Below are positions 1 through 10,192 of a DNA stretch of 64,000 nt, piece by piece. Position 1 is the first letter of the stretch. Every line of letters begins with the position of its first letter. The stretch is from Pseudomonas cavernicola (GTDB lineage Bacteria; Pseudomonadota; Gammaproteobacteria; Pseudomonadales; Pseudomonadaceae): contig NZ_QYUR01000008.1 in NCBI RefSeq assembly GCF_003596405.1, positions 62,001 to 126,000 on the forward strand. Reading direction: 5' to 3'. The position numbers and the translations under genes were made by a program. Under the pieces are notes generated by a model that had not been told where the DNA came from, did not search any database, and saw nothing but the letters and a program-made list of their open reading frames with translations.

Positions 1-218
1 TGCTCGGCGTGCTGCAGTTGGAGCCCGAGGTTTTTCTGCAGGCCGGCGCTGAAGGCAAAGTCGATGCGGCGCAGGTCGAGGCGCTGATTCAGGCCCGCTT
101 GGCGGCGCGCGCGGCTAAGGACTGGGCCGAGTCGGATCGGATTCGTGATCAGATCACGGCGATGGGTGTGGTGTTGGAAGATGGCAAGGGCGGGACGACT
201 TGGCGTTTGGCTGAGTAG
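1..218 (+). CDS. cysS: cysteinyl-tRNA synthetase, C-terminal end (partial)
   Basis: Open from the window edge to a TAG at 216-218. The last 70 or so residues match the C-terminal anticodon-binding end of cysteinyl-tRNA synthetase, with the family pattern of a charged helix ([17 protein letters not shown]) followed by [14 protein letters not shown]. The enzyme charges tRNA-Cys with cysteine in the cytoplasm. Only the tail is present, so the catalytic domain cannot be checked. cysS next to folD and this tRNA cluster is the usual Pseudomonas arrangement, which supports the call. Confidence 0.9.
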   Translation, partial: LGVLQLEPEVFLQAGAEGKVDAAQVEALIQARLAARAAKDWAESDRIRDQITAMGVVLEDGKGGTTWRLAE

Positions 219-227
219 GTCTCTGCC

Positions 228-245
228 GCAAAAAAGGCCGCTTCT
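228..245. terminator. left half of cysS/folD bidirectional terminator, split by an IS
   Basis: GCAAAAAAGGCCGC at 228-241 is followed by TTCT at 242-245. The matching half, TTCT then GCGGCCTTTTTTGC, is at 1847-1864 on the other side of the insertion sequence. Joined, they form a perfect hairpin with a 4-nt loop and A/T tracts on both sides, as expected for a terminator shared by convergent cysS and folD. The inserted element has separated the arms. Confidence 0.85.
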
Positions 246-286
246 CAGATTGTGTGAAAACCTAGCGTTCTGATTGGTAGTTGAAG

Positions 287-319
287 AAAATGCCCGCATC
301 GAAAGATACGGGCATTTTT
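287..319 (+). terminator. inward-facing terminator just upstream of the transposase
   Basis: TGCCCG at 291-296 pairs with CGGGCA at 309-314, flanked by AAAA before and TTTTT after. It ends only 5 nt before the transposase ATG at 324. It should stop transcripts entering from cysS and leaves no room for a normal ribosome-binding site, so it probably keeps transposase expression low. Confidence 0.7.
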
Positions 320-323
320 CGTT

Positions 324-1748
324 ATGGCGTACATCCAAGGAGAGGCGCGAGACCAGACCAGTCTGTTTCCGGTTTCGCTGGAAGAGTTGATTCCCGACGA
401 CCATCTGGTCCGTGTGATCGATGCCTACGTGGCTCGACTGGACCTCAAGCTACTCGGGTTTGCCAAAGCCACTCCCAAGAGTACGGGGCGTCCTGCCTAC
501 GATCCGGCGGACCTGCTCAAGCTGTACCTGTATGGCTATTTCCACCGCATCCGCTCCTCCCGACGCCTCGAAGCTGAATGCCTGCGCAACGTCGAAGTCA
601 TGTGGTTGCTCAATCGGCTCAAGCCGGACTTCAAGACCATCGCCGATTACCGCAAGGACAACGGACAAGCGTTCAGCGCGACCTGTCGGGCCTTCGTGCA
701 GTTTTGCCGTCAAGCCGGGCTGATCGCCGGAGAGTTGGTGGCCATCGATGGCAGCAAATTCAAGGCCGTGGCCTCAGCGCGTCGGCATGTGGATCTGAAG
801 AAGCTCAAGCGTCAGCAAGAGAAGCTGGATAAGCGTATCGCCCAGTACCTGGCGGAGCTGGATGAGGCGGACAAGTCCGAAGCCAATGAGGCCGTTGACC
901 GTAGTGCGGTAAAAACGGCGCTGGAGCGACTGCAAGCCAAACAGGCCGACAACCTGACTTGCCAAGCACTGATGCAGGCCCTGGAGCTTGAGCAATTCAT
1001 CACCACCGAGAGCGATGCCCGGATGATGCGTACCCCTCGGGGTGGGCGCGTCGCTTACAACGTGCAAACAGCTGTGGACGCCGAGCATTGCCTGATCCTG
1101 CATCACGAGGTCACACAGGACGGCAACGATACCCAGCAGCTCGAGCCGATGGCTAAAGCCGCCCAGTCCGAGTTGCAGCAGGACGTGCTGACGGTCACTG
1201 CCGATGCCGGTTACTCCAACGGCGAGCAGTTCCAGGCATGCGAAGATGCCGGCATTACCGCCTATGTGCCGCCCAACCGGGCAGTTAACAACCGGGGTGG
1301 TGATACGCAGCTGTTCGAGCGAAGTGATTTCACTTACGACGCAGAGAGCGACCAGTACCGCTGTCCGGCAGGCAAGTTGCTGACGCTCAAGCAACTGAAT
1401 CGCGGGGAGCGTATCTACCACGCGGCGATCAGCGACTGCAGCGCTTGCCCGCTCAAGGCACAGTGCACCAACGCCCAGCGTCGCTACCTGAGACGCCATG
1501 CCCACGAGGCGGCCTTTGAGCGAATGGAGCAGCGGCTGCAGGCGCAGCCCGAGATGATGGCGAGTAGGCGATCCATCGTCGAGCATCCATTTGGCAACCT
1601 CAAACAATGGCTATTTGGTAATGGTCGCTTCCTGCTTCGCCAATTGAAGGGAGCACGAACCGAAATGGCCTTAGCGGTACAGGCCTATAACCTCAAAAGA
1701 GCGATCAACGTGCTCGGCGCACGCCACCTCATCGGATTGATGGGCTGA
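324..1748 (+). CDS. IS1182-family transposase (DDE), arm 1 copy
   Basis: A 474-residue transposase of normal length for IS1182. It has an N-terminal DUF772-like part (RPAYDPADLLKLYLYGY), a DDE core with VAIDGSKFKAV near residue 140 and TADAGYSNG near 290, a cysteine-rich segment (CSACPLKAQC), and the C-terminal RRSIVEHPFGNLK motif carrying the last acidic residue. It cuts and joins element ends during transposition. The ATG follows a terminator hairpin with no visible Shine-Dalgarno. This copy is intact; the copies at 18,549 and 19,748 have broken N-termini at the second turn point. Confidence 0.92.
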   Translation: MAYIQGEARDQTSLFPVSLEELIPDDHLVRVIDAYVARLDLKLLGFAKATPKSTGRPAYDPADLLKLYLYGYFHRIRSSRRLEAECLRNVEVMWLLNRLKPDFKTIADYRKDNGQAFSATCRAFVQFCRQAGLIAGELVAIDGSKFKAVASARRHVDLKKLKRQQEKLDKRIAQYLAELDEADKSEANEAVDRSAVKTALERLQAKQADNLTCQALMQALELEQFITTESDARMMRTPRGGRVAYNVQTAVDAEHCLILHHEVTQDGNDTQQLEPMAKAAQSELQQDVLTVTADAGYSNGEQFQACEDAGITAYVPPNRAVNNRGGDTQLFERSDFTYDAESDQYRCPAGKLLTLKQLNRGERIYHAAISDCSACPLKAQCTNAQRRYLRRHAHEAAFERMEQRLQAQPEMMASRRSIVEHPFGNLKQWLFGNGRFLLRQLKGARTEMALAVQAYNLKRAINVLGARHLIGLMG

Positions 1749-1784
1749 TACAGCCTTTTTCTCCCCTGGGTCCGCACACAGCAA

Positions 1785-1813
1785 AACGCCCCGAACCAGT
1801 CGGGGCGTTTGCT
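1785..1813. terminator. terminator near the right end of the IS
   Basis: AACGCCCCG at 1785-1793 and CGGGGCGTT at 1801-1809 form a 9-bp stem with a 7-nt loop, followed by a T-containing stretch, 37 nt after the transposase stop. It ends the transposase transcript inside the element. Confidence 0.75.
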
Positions 1814-1875
1814 TGGTCAACCATTAGTACGTTTTCGCACAGCCTGTTCTGCGGCCTTTTTTGCGTCTGTACGGC

Positions 1876-2730
1876 TTAGGTGTGTAGATGTTCGGCTGCG
1901 TACAGGGTGTTTTCCAGCAGGCAGGCACGCGTCATCGGGCCCACGCCGCCAGGTACCGGGGTAATCCAGCCGGCGCGAGGTAGGGCGGTTTCGTATACCA
2001 CGTCGCCGACCAGTTTGCCGTCTTCCTGGCGGTTGATTCCAACGTCAATAACGATAGCGCCTTCTTTGATCCACTCGCCTTTGACCAGTCCGGGTTTGCC
2101 GGCTGCAACCACGACCAGATCGGCATTGCCTACATGGCCAGCCAGGTCGCGAGTGAAGCGGTGTGTGACCGTTACAGTGCAGCCAGCCAACAGCAACTCC
2201 ATCGCCATCGGTCGGCCAACGATGTTGGAAGCGCCAACGATGACTGCATTCATGCCGTACAGATCGGCGCCGGTACTGGCCAGCAGGGTCATAATGCCTT
2301 TGGGGGTGCAGGGGCGCAGCACTGGGATGCGTTGTGCTAAGCGGCCGATGTTGTAGGGGTGAAAGCCGTCGACATCTTTATCTGGGCGAATGCGCTCCAG
2401 CAGCAGGGAGGCGTCCAGGTGCTCCGGTAGCGGAAGCTGGACCAGGATACCGTCGATGCTGGGGTCTTCATTAAGGCTGTCGATCAGGTCGCGCAGCTCA
2501 GTCTGGCTGGTGCTGGCCGGCAGGTCGTAGGCCCGGGACAGGAAACCAACTTCTTCACAGTCTTTGCGCTTGTGCGAGACATACACCTGAGAGGCGGGGT
2601 CGCTGCCTACCAGGATCACCGCCAGGCCAGGGGTACGAAGGCCCTGTTGGCGACGCTCGGCGACACGTTGGGCGATCTGCTGGCGCAGGCTAGCGGCGAT
2701 CGCTTTGCCGTCGATTAGTTGTGCGGTCAT
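1876..2730 (-). CDS. folD: bifunctional methylenetetrahydrofolate dehydrogenase / cyclohydrolase
   Basis: A 284-residue cytoplasmic enzyme that converts 5,10-methylene-THF to 10-formyl-THF in two steps using NADP. Visible family motifs are [11 protein letters not shown] near residue 50 with the catalytic lysine, the [12 protein letters not shown] substrate-site segment near 120, PCTPKGIM near 140, the nucleotide-binding GASNIVGRP near 165, and [10 protein letters not shown] near the C-terminus. Length is standard. It faces cysS across the IS-split terminator and lies opposite in strand to the tRNAs. Arms 2 and 3 hold copies with the same predicted protein at 17,567-18,421 and 21,219-22,073. 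Confidence 0.97.
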   Translation of the reverse strand: MTAQLIDGKAIAASLRQQIAQRVAERRQQGLRTPGLAVILVGSDPASQVYVSHKRKDCEEVGFLSRAYDLPASTSQTELRDLIDSLNEDPSIDGILVQLPLPEHLDASLLLERIRPDKDVDGFHPYNIGRLAQRIPVLRPCTPKGIMTLLASTGADLYGMNAVIVGASNIVGRPMAMELLLAGCTVTVTHRFTRDLAGHVGNADLVVVAAGKPGLVKGEWIKEGAIVIDVGINRQEDGKLVGDVVYETALPRAGWITPVPGGVGPMTRACLLENTLYAAEHLHT

Positions 2731-2862
2731 GACGCTTGGTTAACCATCGGAAATGATTGAAAAAGGACGCGCATTCTCGCATGACAAGCCGGGCGGGCAA
2801 AGGCGGCTGGTCAGCAATTTCCCGTAACTCCTTTATCTCACTGAATTTTTTACGTTTTAGTG

Positions 2863-2889
2863 TTGACGGCAGTGAAAGCTGACTATAAC
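2863..2889 (+). promoter_or_regulatory. candidate tRNA-cluster promoter
   Basis: TTGACG at 2863-2868 and TATAAC at 2884-2889 are separated by 15 bp, short for sigma-70, although ATAACA one base on would give 16. They lie about 120 bp upstream of tRNA-Arg on the same strand. No other gene starts here on this strand. The hexamers are seen directly; promoter use is inferred. Confidence 0.5.
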
Positions 2890-3007
2890 ATTCGCCCCGC
2901 TTGTCGAGCACAGCCAGACGCTGGGTAAGAAGGCAAGGCGAGTCGATGTTTGGTTCGCTGCAGCCAAAGCTTTAAGTCTGCGCTTCATGCGGAATGCAGA
3001 TGAATAA

Positions 3008-3084
3008 GTGCCCGTAGCTCAGCTGGATAGAGCATCCGCCTTCTAAGCGGATGGTCGCAGGTTCGAGTCCTGCCGGGCACGCCA
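3008..3084 (+). tRNA. tRNA-Arg (anticodon UCU)
   Basis: A 77-nt cloverleaf with acceptor GTGCCCG pairing with CGGGCAC, anticodon stem TCCGC/GCGGA with loop CTTCTAA giving UCU, T-arm GGTTCGAGTCC and an encoded CCA. First of a three-tRNA cluster. Arm 2 and arm 3 copies are at 17,213-17,289 (minus) and 22,351-22,427. Confidence 0.95.
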
Positions 3085-3114
3085 ATAGGCTGTTTGGCAC
3101 AAGTAGCGCAATAT

Positions 3115-3191
3115 GGTGGGCGTAGCTCAGTTGGTAGAGCACAGGATTGTGACTCCTGTTGTCGTGGGTTCGATCCCCATCGTCCACCCCA
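3115..3191 (+). tRNA. tRNA-His (anticodon GUG)
   Basis: Acceptor GTGGGCG pairs with CGTCCAC, a G at 3115 precedes it as the expected extra 5-prime G of tRNA-His, and C73-CCA is encoded. The anticodon stem CAGGA/TCCTG encloses TTGTGAC, giving GUG. Confidence 0.95.
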
Positions 3192-3247
3192 TATTCGAAA
3201 AGACGCCAGACCTCAAAGTCTGGCGTCTTTGCTTCAAAGCCTGTTAC

Positions 3248-3332
3248 GCGGACGTGGTGGAATTGGTAGACACACTGGATTTAGGTTCCAGCGCCGCAAG
3301 GCGTGAGAGTTCGAGTCTCTCCGTCCGCACCA
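3248..3332 (+). tRNA. tRNA-Leu (anticodon UAG), integration target
   Basis: An 85-nt class II tRNA with acceptor GCGGACG/CGTCCGC, a long variable arm, loop TTTAGGT giving UAG, and an encoded CCA. The integrase gene ends only 9 nt downstream, so the 3-prime end of this tRNA is the likely attachment site of the integrative element. I did not find a second copy of the tRNA 3-prime end elsewhere in the window, so the far end of the element is not located. Confidence 0.95.
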
Positions 3333-3341
3333 CCTTATAAA

Positions 3342-4442
3342 TCAAGGGGTTACGAGCTTTAACAGCGCTCCTCCTTGATGCGCTGGAACAGCAGCGTGAA
3401 CTAAACGTGAACTGCCGTGTTCGCGTAGCCCATCCAGTACCCGCACGGCAGCCCTGACCCTGGCCGGCGCCAAATGCGCATACCGCTCGGTCATCATGAT
3501 GGTCGAGTGGCCGAGTAAATCCCTGACCTCCGCCAGCGCCACCCCAGCACTGATTAAGTGCGCCGCGCAGGTATGCCGCAGATCGTGAATCACCAGGTCA
3601 TCGATGTGTGCGGACTTGCAGGCGCTGACAAAACCCTGGCGAATGCTTGCCACCCGATCACCTGTTGCCCTGGCAAATACCCAGGGTGATCCCGGGCAAG
3701 CCTCTGCCCGATATGCCATCCGGCCCTTCAGGGCATCCATAGCCCCGTCATTCAGCGGGATGCTCCGGCGCTTACCGGCCTTGGTGTGCTGTCCTTCCAA
3801 GTAGATCAGGCGATTGACCAGATCCACGCGGCGCCACTCAAGCCCGAGCATTTCCTCCTTCCTGCAGCCGGTGTTGACCGCCAGATGGATAAAGTCCACC
3901 AGCAGCGCGCCATTCCTTTGTTTGCTGGCTACCCGACAGAGCGATTCAACCTCTGCCCGTGTCAGCCAGCGCACCCTGCCTTCCGGCTCACGCATCGTCC
4001 GACCCTTCACGGGGTTGGGTAGGGCCCATTCATACTCGACATTGCACCAGTTAATGGCTGCCGACAGCGCCGCAAGCTCCGGTTGATCGTCGCTGCCGAT
4101 GCGCCTGCCGGCATGGCGCTTTGTCTGTAGGCGCGGATCTGTGGCCATCCAGGCATCATCACCACGCCTGTAAACTGGCGCGCCAATGCTTTAAACCCGA
4201 TGAAGGTGTCTCGTAGCTCGCTTGATGCTGGCTGCGTTGCGCAGCTAGGGGGAGCATCAACCTCTTCGAACTCCGGTGGTGATCACCCCCCCAATCCCTT
4301 CTTTCCTTCAGGCATTCGGCCGCGACTGTTTGCTCTAGCTTTTCCGCTGCGAAGTCGGTAGTTCCAGCAGAGCGTCAGATTCTTTTGCCATCTGATTGTT
4401 TGACAAGATTCCACAGTGGTGAATCGCTCTTTTGTAGGGCAT
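3342..4442 (-). pseudogene. integrase, arm 1 copy, frame-broken by sequence errors
   Basis: The C-terminal part is identical in translation to the integrase at 22,685-23,794. From about 4,030 toward its N-terminus the copy loses and gains single bases and the frame is lost. The same error style continues for 6 kb, so this is taken as poor sequence of one true gene, not as biological decay. Confidence 0.75.
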
Positions 4443-4654
4443 ACGGTACCTCCGTAATTGCCGCCCGCGTTGGAGATTTACGTTTAGCAGCGCCCTCATC
4501 GATCATCTGCTGAAAGCTGGTTGCGTGACGCGAACACCACGTTGCATCAGCCGAACGGAGGGATTCAGGCGGTCACTGACCATTACGGTATTGCAGTGTA
4601 CGGCTGACCGCCGAGCATACCTGCCGCCCTCGCTCAACTGAAATAAGGCTTCAT
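4330..4654 (-). pseudogene. excisionase-like gene, arm 1 degraded copy
   Basis: Degraded duplicate of the 106-residue helix-turn-helix gene at 23,680-24,000. The start region and the segments encoding the helix-turn-helix are recognisable but the frame is broken. See the third-arm copy for the annotation. Confidence 0.6.
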
Positions 4655-5272
4655 GGCAATACCGCGCGCGCGAGTATTGCCCCCGGCGCGCGTGTATGAG
4701 TGGTCTCGGCGCGGCTGCGCAGATGGCGACGATCACGGTGAGCTTGTGCATGACCAGGAATTTCTCCTCTGCGTATCGCACGTCGTCAGCTTCCACGTAA
4801 CGGGAGGCCAGTCGTCTTAATCACCTCATCCAGCCCCCATCAAGCGGCGTCGACCAGGTGCAGCGGCTCGCAAGGCTCCCAGCCGTCCACAACCCTACCC
4901 AGGGTGACGGCTGCGATGTAGGCTCGGGGCGGTCTCCTATTGCCGGCGGCGGAGCCGCGGACGCCTTGTCCATTGCGCTCTGTCGAGGTCGATCAGGGCA
5001 AGGCGCCCCTGATCGCCTGTCCAGCTGGTGCCAGTGCTGGCTACCCTTCCGAGACGTGATCAACTTCAACTAGGCGGGGTCGACTGCCTGGCTGAACGTG
5101 TCGGTTGCTGCGGAGAGTCGCAAGATGAACCAGCCAAGCCGGCTAGAGGGTTAAATTGGCGTTAGGTCTGCAGTCGTGGGACTGGTTGCGGTTTTCATAG
5201 TGCTGCGGATGAACGCCACGGCGTTCGTCGGCATCAATCCTTTCTACGGCGGTGCTGGGACTACATATTTTC
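4651..5272 (-). pseudogene. 205-residue element gene, arm 1 degraded copy
   Basis: Degraded duplicate of the gene at 23,997-24,614. Many single-base indels; the start codon region is altered. The end positions are estimated by alignment to the third arm. Confidence 0.55.
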
Positions 5273-5945
5273 AGTGGGCGCCCGGCGTACCCCTGAGAAA
5301 ACCAAGGGCCGAAAGTTCCTGTACAAAAAGAGACGGAAAAAGCCCGGACAAACCGGCACTAAAATGTGATGTTGCCGCCCTTTCGTTTGGAGGCGGCACC
5401 CGTAATCAATCCTAACGCCCAATTAAGTATTAACCCAAAACTCCTGATTTTTCTGCCGAAATCTGCCTCTGCAGGCCCCGAATTTACTGCTTTCAGCTTG
5501 CGCGAAGTTGTACCAGGCACCTCGTCTGTTTCGGTAGTTTGGCCAACCCGCGCCCGCGAGGACTTGGAAGGGTTGAACCGTGCGCATCTCCTTGTTGTGA
5601 TGCAAGACCATAGCCGCTTGTTTATCAGGAGGCGCTGACCCTCAAGCGCTATTACACTCGCCCGGCTCCAGCCGCTCGCCATGAGACCCACCGACAATCC
5701 ACCACGCCCCGTTGGGCCGCTGTCCACCTCTTCGGGCAGCACCCAATGCTGTCGGGGTGGTTCTTGTGTTTTTTTCGGGGCCAAATCCCACAGAACGCTT
5801 GGGCTTTATGTCATTTGGGTGCAATTGGTCAAGTTGCCGGTTGAGGAGCGTGCATTTGGTGTGCCTTTAGGATCAGGTTTGAGGCGCACCGATGAATCGA
5901 CCCTTTTTTTGTAGACGTTTCTGAAAGCCGAGTCCCGACAAATGT

Positions 5946-6136
5946 CAGCTGTGTGAAAACGTTTTGAGTCAAGCGTTCTGATCAATCAACCAAAATGACA
6001 GACCACCAAAAACCTCTGATCAGAACTCGGTGCTCCTCTCGCGGATTCTATGCAAGCTAGCCGATAACTCTGCAGATTTCGCCGTAGCAACCGCGAAATC
6101 TCCCAGATGTGAGCCGGGAGTTTTTCACACAGCCTG
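5946..6136 (+). repeat. IS1182-type MITE, arm 1 degraded copy
   Basis: Starts CAGCTGTGTGAAAACG and ends TTTTTCACACAGCCTG. It aligns to the 159-bp MITE at 25,257-25,415 but is inflated to about 190 bp by insertions, as is usual in this arm. Confidence 0.6.
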
Positions 6137-6324
6137 GGGTTTCGCAAGCAGTACCTTGCACGACTGCAGCAACGACCAATCAGATCAATGTTTCAATTCG
6201 AGTGCGTGTGCATCCACCTGTGAGCGGGGCGAAACAACGGTTCAGCCCAAAACCCGAAGCAGGCCCTGCAGGAATGGGCCTGAACACGAGCAAAAATTCC
6301 AGTTATAAAACTAATCAGGCACCC

Positions 6325-6712
6325 CACTTTATGTAACCACAGTGAATTTCCGGCGGAACTCGAACGACCTCGCAGACCCCCGTGTGCCCAGCCGGAATCG
6401 AGACGCAATCTGTCTGCGCTCATCCTCGAATCGCTCGCCGGTGTCATGTAATTGCAGATACGCCCCTCGAATCAGCACGAAGGCTTCGTCGTTGTCGAAG
6501 CGCAGTTCGAACTTCGCAAGGTTGCGACGTGAAAGAACGCCACGCTTTTACGGGGTCTCACGCCGACGGTGCAGTAGAAAGCTCATGCGTGGTGTCGGGA
6601 TTACCTTCGATCACATCATCACCCAGCGGGTAGGCAAGCCAGCATCGGGGTAATTCAGAGCGATGCCAGCCAGAATCGATCGGCTTGGGCAGTTGGGAGC
6701 GTAGGCAGTCAT
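6325..6712 (-). pseudogene. cupin gene, arm 1 degraded copy
   Basis: Degraded duplicate of the 131-residue cupin at 25,579-25,974. Stretches such as the one encoding the C-terminal half are readable but several indels break the frame. The copy at 13,669 is intact. Confidence 0.6.
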
Positions 6713-6817
6713 CCTTCCCGGAGCCTCGTTATCGGAAGAGGTGGAATGAACGGCTATGACAAGTGGCAAAGTCGAGGCTGAGGCTACACCAAAATATGAC
6801 AGGTGGCATATGTTACG

Positions 6818-7432
6818 ATGAGCACTGTCTACCCGTGACCGAATGATCGCCGGGCCGCGGATCTTCTTCGCGTAAAGGCATGACAGCGACCAGCATTGCG
6901 TGAGGTCGTTGCGTTACTCGTACACCCCGCGCGTTCGATGCGCACCACTTCCGGCGCAAAGCGTCAGCTACTCGAAGCTGCCTCTACCACGCGCGAGAAG
7001 TTAGCGACCGCTGGCGCAGCTTACTGGCAAAGCATGGTCCGAGTGAAAGGCTTGAGATGTTTTCGTTGCCTTGTGGCCGAAAGATCCTTGAAGAGACAGC
7101 CTTCCAGGCCGGTGGGTGCGTGCTGGCCGTAAGCGTTAGCAAAGACGCTTCGACCAGCGCGGGCGAGTCGGAGACCGAGCTGCGAAGCCAGATCCAGCTG
7201 CAGCCTGCCTTGGACCAGGCCCAACGGCATCTTTGTGCAATGCAGGAAATCATCTCAGTCATTCGCTACAGGAAGCAGGTCGTAGCGACATCCGCTCTCG
7301 CAGCTTTGCACTGCTGGCCGAGTTGCTTCCATCGCAGGTCTGTTCGCCCGGCAGAGCCGCCGCAGTGTGGAGCCGCTCGACCTGATCTGGCAGGAATTGC
7401 AAACGGAGTTTTTGAACGGAGTTACCTAGACC
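6818..7432 (+). pseudogene. TetR regulator 1, arm 1 degraded copy
   Basis: Degraded duplicate of the TetR gene at 26,077-26,688. The start ATGAGCAC and the upstream operator-like repeat are recognisable, but the frame is broken repeatedly. Confidence 0.6.
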
Positions 7433-8019
7433 GAGTTTCCACTAGTTCCAGCTGGCGCAGGCCATCGCTCGGTCACTGCGTCGATGTAGCTTCGGATCGC
7501 CGTAGATTACGAGCCCAGCAGGATAGCCCCTCGAAGTCCCTCGACTCAGTTGCCTCCCATCGTTGCGCCTCCTCCGGCTGATTACCCGCGCTATAGAGCT
7601 TTGGCGAAAACCCGGCAGTCATCATCCAGAAGGCCGCCGGATCGGCTCCATAAGCTCCACTTGCCTAGGTGCGATCGACCGTCGACACGGGCACCCATCA
7701 GGCAAGCCAAATCGAGTCTCCTGGAAGAGCTTCTTGGCTTTGCCCCATGCTTGTGATCGCTCATGCCGGAGCCAGTCTTCATCCGAAGGCGATGGAGAAC
7801 AGCCGACTGTTTCAACCGCTCATGCGTCCCATGTCCAGCCCACGTCCCTCAGGGACGATTCCCTTGTTGGGTAGTGATGGCTAGAAGGACGCCTTTGTTA
7901 GCCCGCAAGGCGGATTGACAAAGCGCATTCCATGGTGTGCCGGGTAGCCGAGGACGCTTGAAGGATATTGGCGCAACGCTTGCAAAGCCTCCAATCGCGT
8001 TGGATTTATCAGTGGGCAC
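7430..8019 (-). pseudogene. TetR regulator 2, arm 1 degraded copy
   Basis: Degraded duplicate of the TetR gene at 26,685-27,260. It lies convergent to the preceding copy exactly as in the third arm, but with broken frames throughout. Confidence 0.6.
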
Positions 8020-8201
8020 GGGCTACTCCTGCTCTAAATCATGCAGATTGACTTCTATGTCATAAGCCTTGGCGTTCTCCACTTTGACCCGGTTACCGAA
8101 TGTTTTGCTTGAGTCTGGGCAAACCAACATTCGGTAAGTAATTGAAGGATTGCTTGGAAAAACCAGGCAGCACCCTTCATAAAGGCAAGGAGAGTCTCCC
8201 T

Positions 8202-9136
8202 ATGAGCGAAGCAACAGCGGCCGGGTCGCGTCACCGAGAGCAAGCGTGGTCATCTTGTTCCTTATCGGCCTCGACCGTGGCCGGAAACGTTAATGGCTTT
8301 CCGACACGCCATGCTGACCACCTGGCCCCGGCCTTGGGCGCAGTACGAGCGCAAGATGAGATGCTCGCTGCGCCGTCCGTGTTCGCCATCAGCGAAGCAT
8401 TCCACAGCTGGCCTCGATCTTGTTGGAAGCTGACGCCGAAGCTGGCTTCGTGGCTTCAAGTATCCGGATGAAGGCATCCCCGATCTGCGGGCGTACGAAA
8501 ACCGCGCCGCCCGCAAGGCCAGGTAGTTGCTCGCCGTGCAAGCACCTGCATGGACCCGCCGGGATCAGCTGTCGTCCTAAGGCATCAAATCTCTGGTCTG
8601 ACACGCATACTGCCGCCATACACCCGCTCGCTCCACCTTGGAAAGTGCCTGCCGGCATTCCGCCGTGGTGGCCGCCACCGGGTGCTGGCGTCTTACCCAG
8701 CGCACCAGCGTGGTCCCAGACGCTCTCCCGTATCGAAAGTTCGAGTTCAAGCCGCAGGCGACTACTACAAAGAGTGCGCGGCTCCCAGATAGAACGCTTC
8801 GTGCGTGACGAGGCTCGGCTATATGCGTTTGCTGCCACCCGAGGTCGTTGAGGTGCGCCATGCTCAAGACACTGGCCTGGGCCGCGCGCCATCGAGTACG
8901 CAACGACGCGATCCGTCAAAAGCCGCCTCTCTCTGGCCTGAATCCTTATCCACGACGCCACCCCTGCATGTAGTACTGCACCTTTCGCGATGTGCGAGGC
9001 GCGAGACGCACATGAGCGGATGCTGCGCCTCTGCCAACTCAACGGAACTGCTGTTCACGCTATTCAAGAGCGAAGACCTGCGTGTGAAGGCTCATGCGAT
9101 GATGCCAGAAGCGTGAACCGTGTTCAAGGTCGTTAA
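8202..9136 (+). pseudogene. enoyl-CoA hydratase, arm 1 degraded copy
   Basis: Degraded duplicate of the crotonase-family gene at 27,434-28,231. The first codons and the last 30 or so codons are recognisable. The copy is about 140 bp longer than the intact gene because of insertions. Confidence 0.6.
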
Positions 9137-9153
9137 CGTGATAAGCAGGGGCA

Positions 9154-10192
9154 AAGATGATTTGCTGCATATGGACCAAGCTCCACTCGAAGGAGTTCAA
9201 CTTACCTCGCTCACAAGGTTCGTCGACTCAGAGACTCGTGCCTCTGCTGCCATGAGCACCACCCTCCATATCGGACGCGACCTGTTTCAGGGCCACTCTG
9301 GAGGTCGTGCCGAACTCCACCCAAAGAGCAGCTGCTGCCCCTGAACGGCAGTGGTGATGCCTGAGGTGCAGCTGAACATGTCGTAGTCATTCATAACCCA
9401 CAGGGCTTGCCAAGTCAGGCTTACCGTCTGTCTACGAGAACGTAGGCCGGGCCCTGAACAGTCCCCGCTTGTCCATTGGGGGCAAGGCCTTCCCAGGAGG
9501 CGGCAGGCGTCTTCTTGTTGCGAGATTTCTCCTTTCACCAACCTATCTTTCAGCATTTGCGCCAACGTTGCCCCGCGAAGGTGTGCTTCGTTGCTCGACC
9601 GCTGTCGTCGATTGAGGGGTTCGATTCCCTGCTCTCTGAAACAAAAACTAGCCAGTGGCGAATGGTTAGGCACCATGGGCCTTACCCGGAGCCGCAGCGG
9701 CAGCGATCTTGGCGCTGATTTCGCACGACTAGCAGTACGCAGTCGGACGCTTCCCTACCATCCTCAGTGGAACCAGAATGCTTCTCGGAACGCGACCACA
9801 TCTACCGAGAACATCAGTTCACTGGTTCTCGCCAGAACGTGAAGGGGCTCCGGCAGGTTACTGGCGGCCTCAGCCACTATGCGTCGTGCCGGATATTAAC
9901 CAAGGGGATGCTCCTGCCTCGCCCACGGGGTGTCGGTCATCGCGCGTTGAGGCACAACATGGCATGCGTGCCAAACCGCCCACATGCCCCTGGCATCGGA
10001 GAATGCACCAGGGGTTACCGCGTCGGTGAATTGAATACCTGCGGGCACATTGCATGTCCTCGCTGATGATCAGTGCGCGGCTCGCCGTGGGTGTGCAAAC
10101 CGTAGCCTTGGCCGTAACGTCGCGCCTCAGCTCCTTACTCACACCTATCGGCCTGCGCAGCTCACAACCAGTGAGATGGCGTTTTTCAAGGC
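9154..10192 (+). pseudogene. acyl-CoA dehydrogenase, arm 1 degraded and incomplete copy
   Basis: Corresponds to the first 960 or so bases of the gene at 28,253-30,028 and stops where the sequence folds back on itself near 10,225. Frames are broken by indels. It is not an independent gene. Confidence 0.6.

Larger units (their letters stand above)
246..1846 (+). mobile_element. IS1182-family insertion sequence, complete copy
   Basis: A 1.6-kb element with one transposase gene. The left end starts CAGATTGTGTGAAAAC and the right end, reversed, starts CAGGCTGTGCGAAAAC, giving imperfect terminal inverted repeats. It is flanked by TTCT on both sides (242-245 and 1847-1850), read as a 4-bp target duplication. 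The target is exactly the loop of the cysS/folD terminator. The element carries its own hairpin terminators just inside each end. Two further partial copies (18,451 and 19,672) belong to the fold-back duplication. Confidence 0.85.

Noticed and set aside
774..1607. 277-residue open frame antisense to the transposase
   Set aside because: Recurs in all copies only because it shadows the transposase frame; no ribosome-binding site and no recognisable product.
3094..3340. Short proteins over the tRNA cluster
   Set aside because: They are translations of tRNA sequence.
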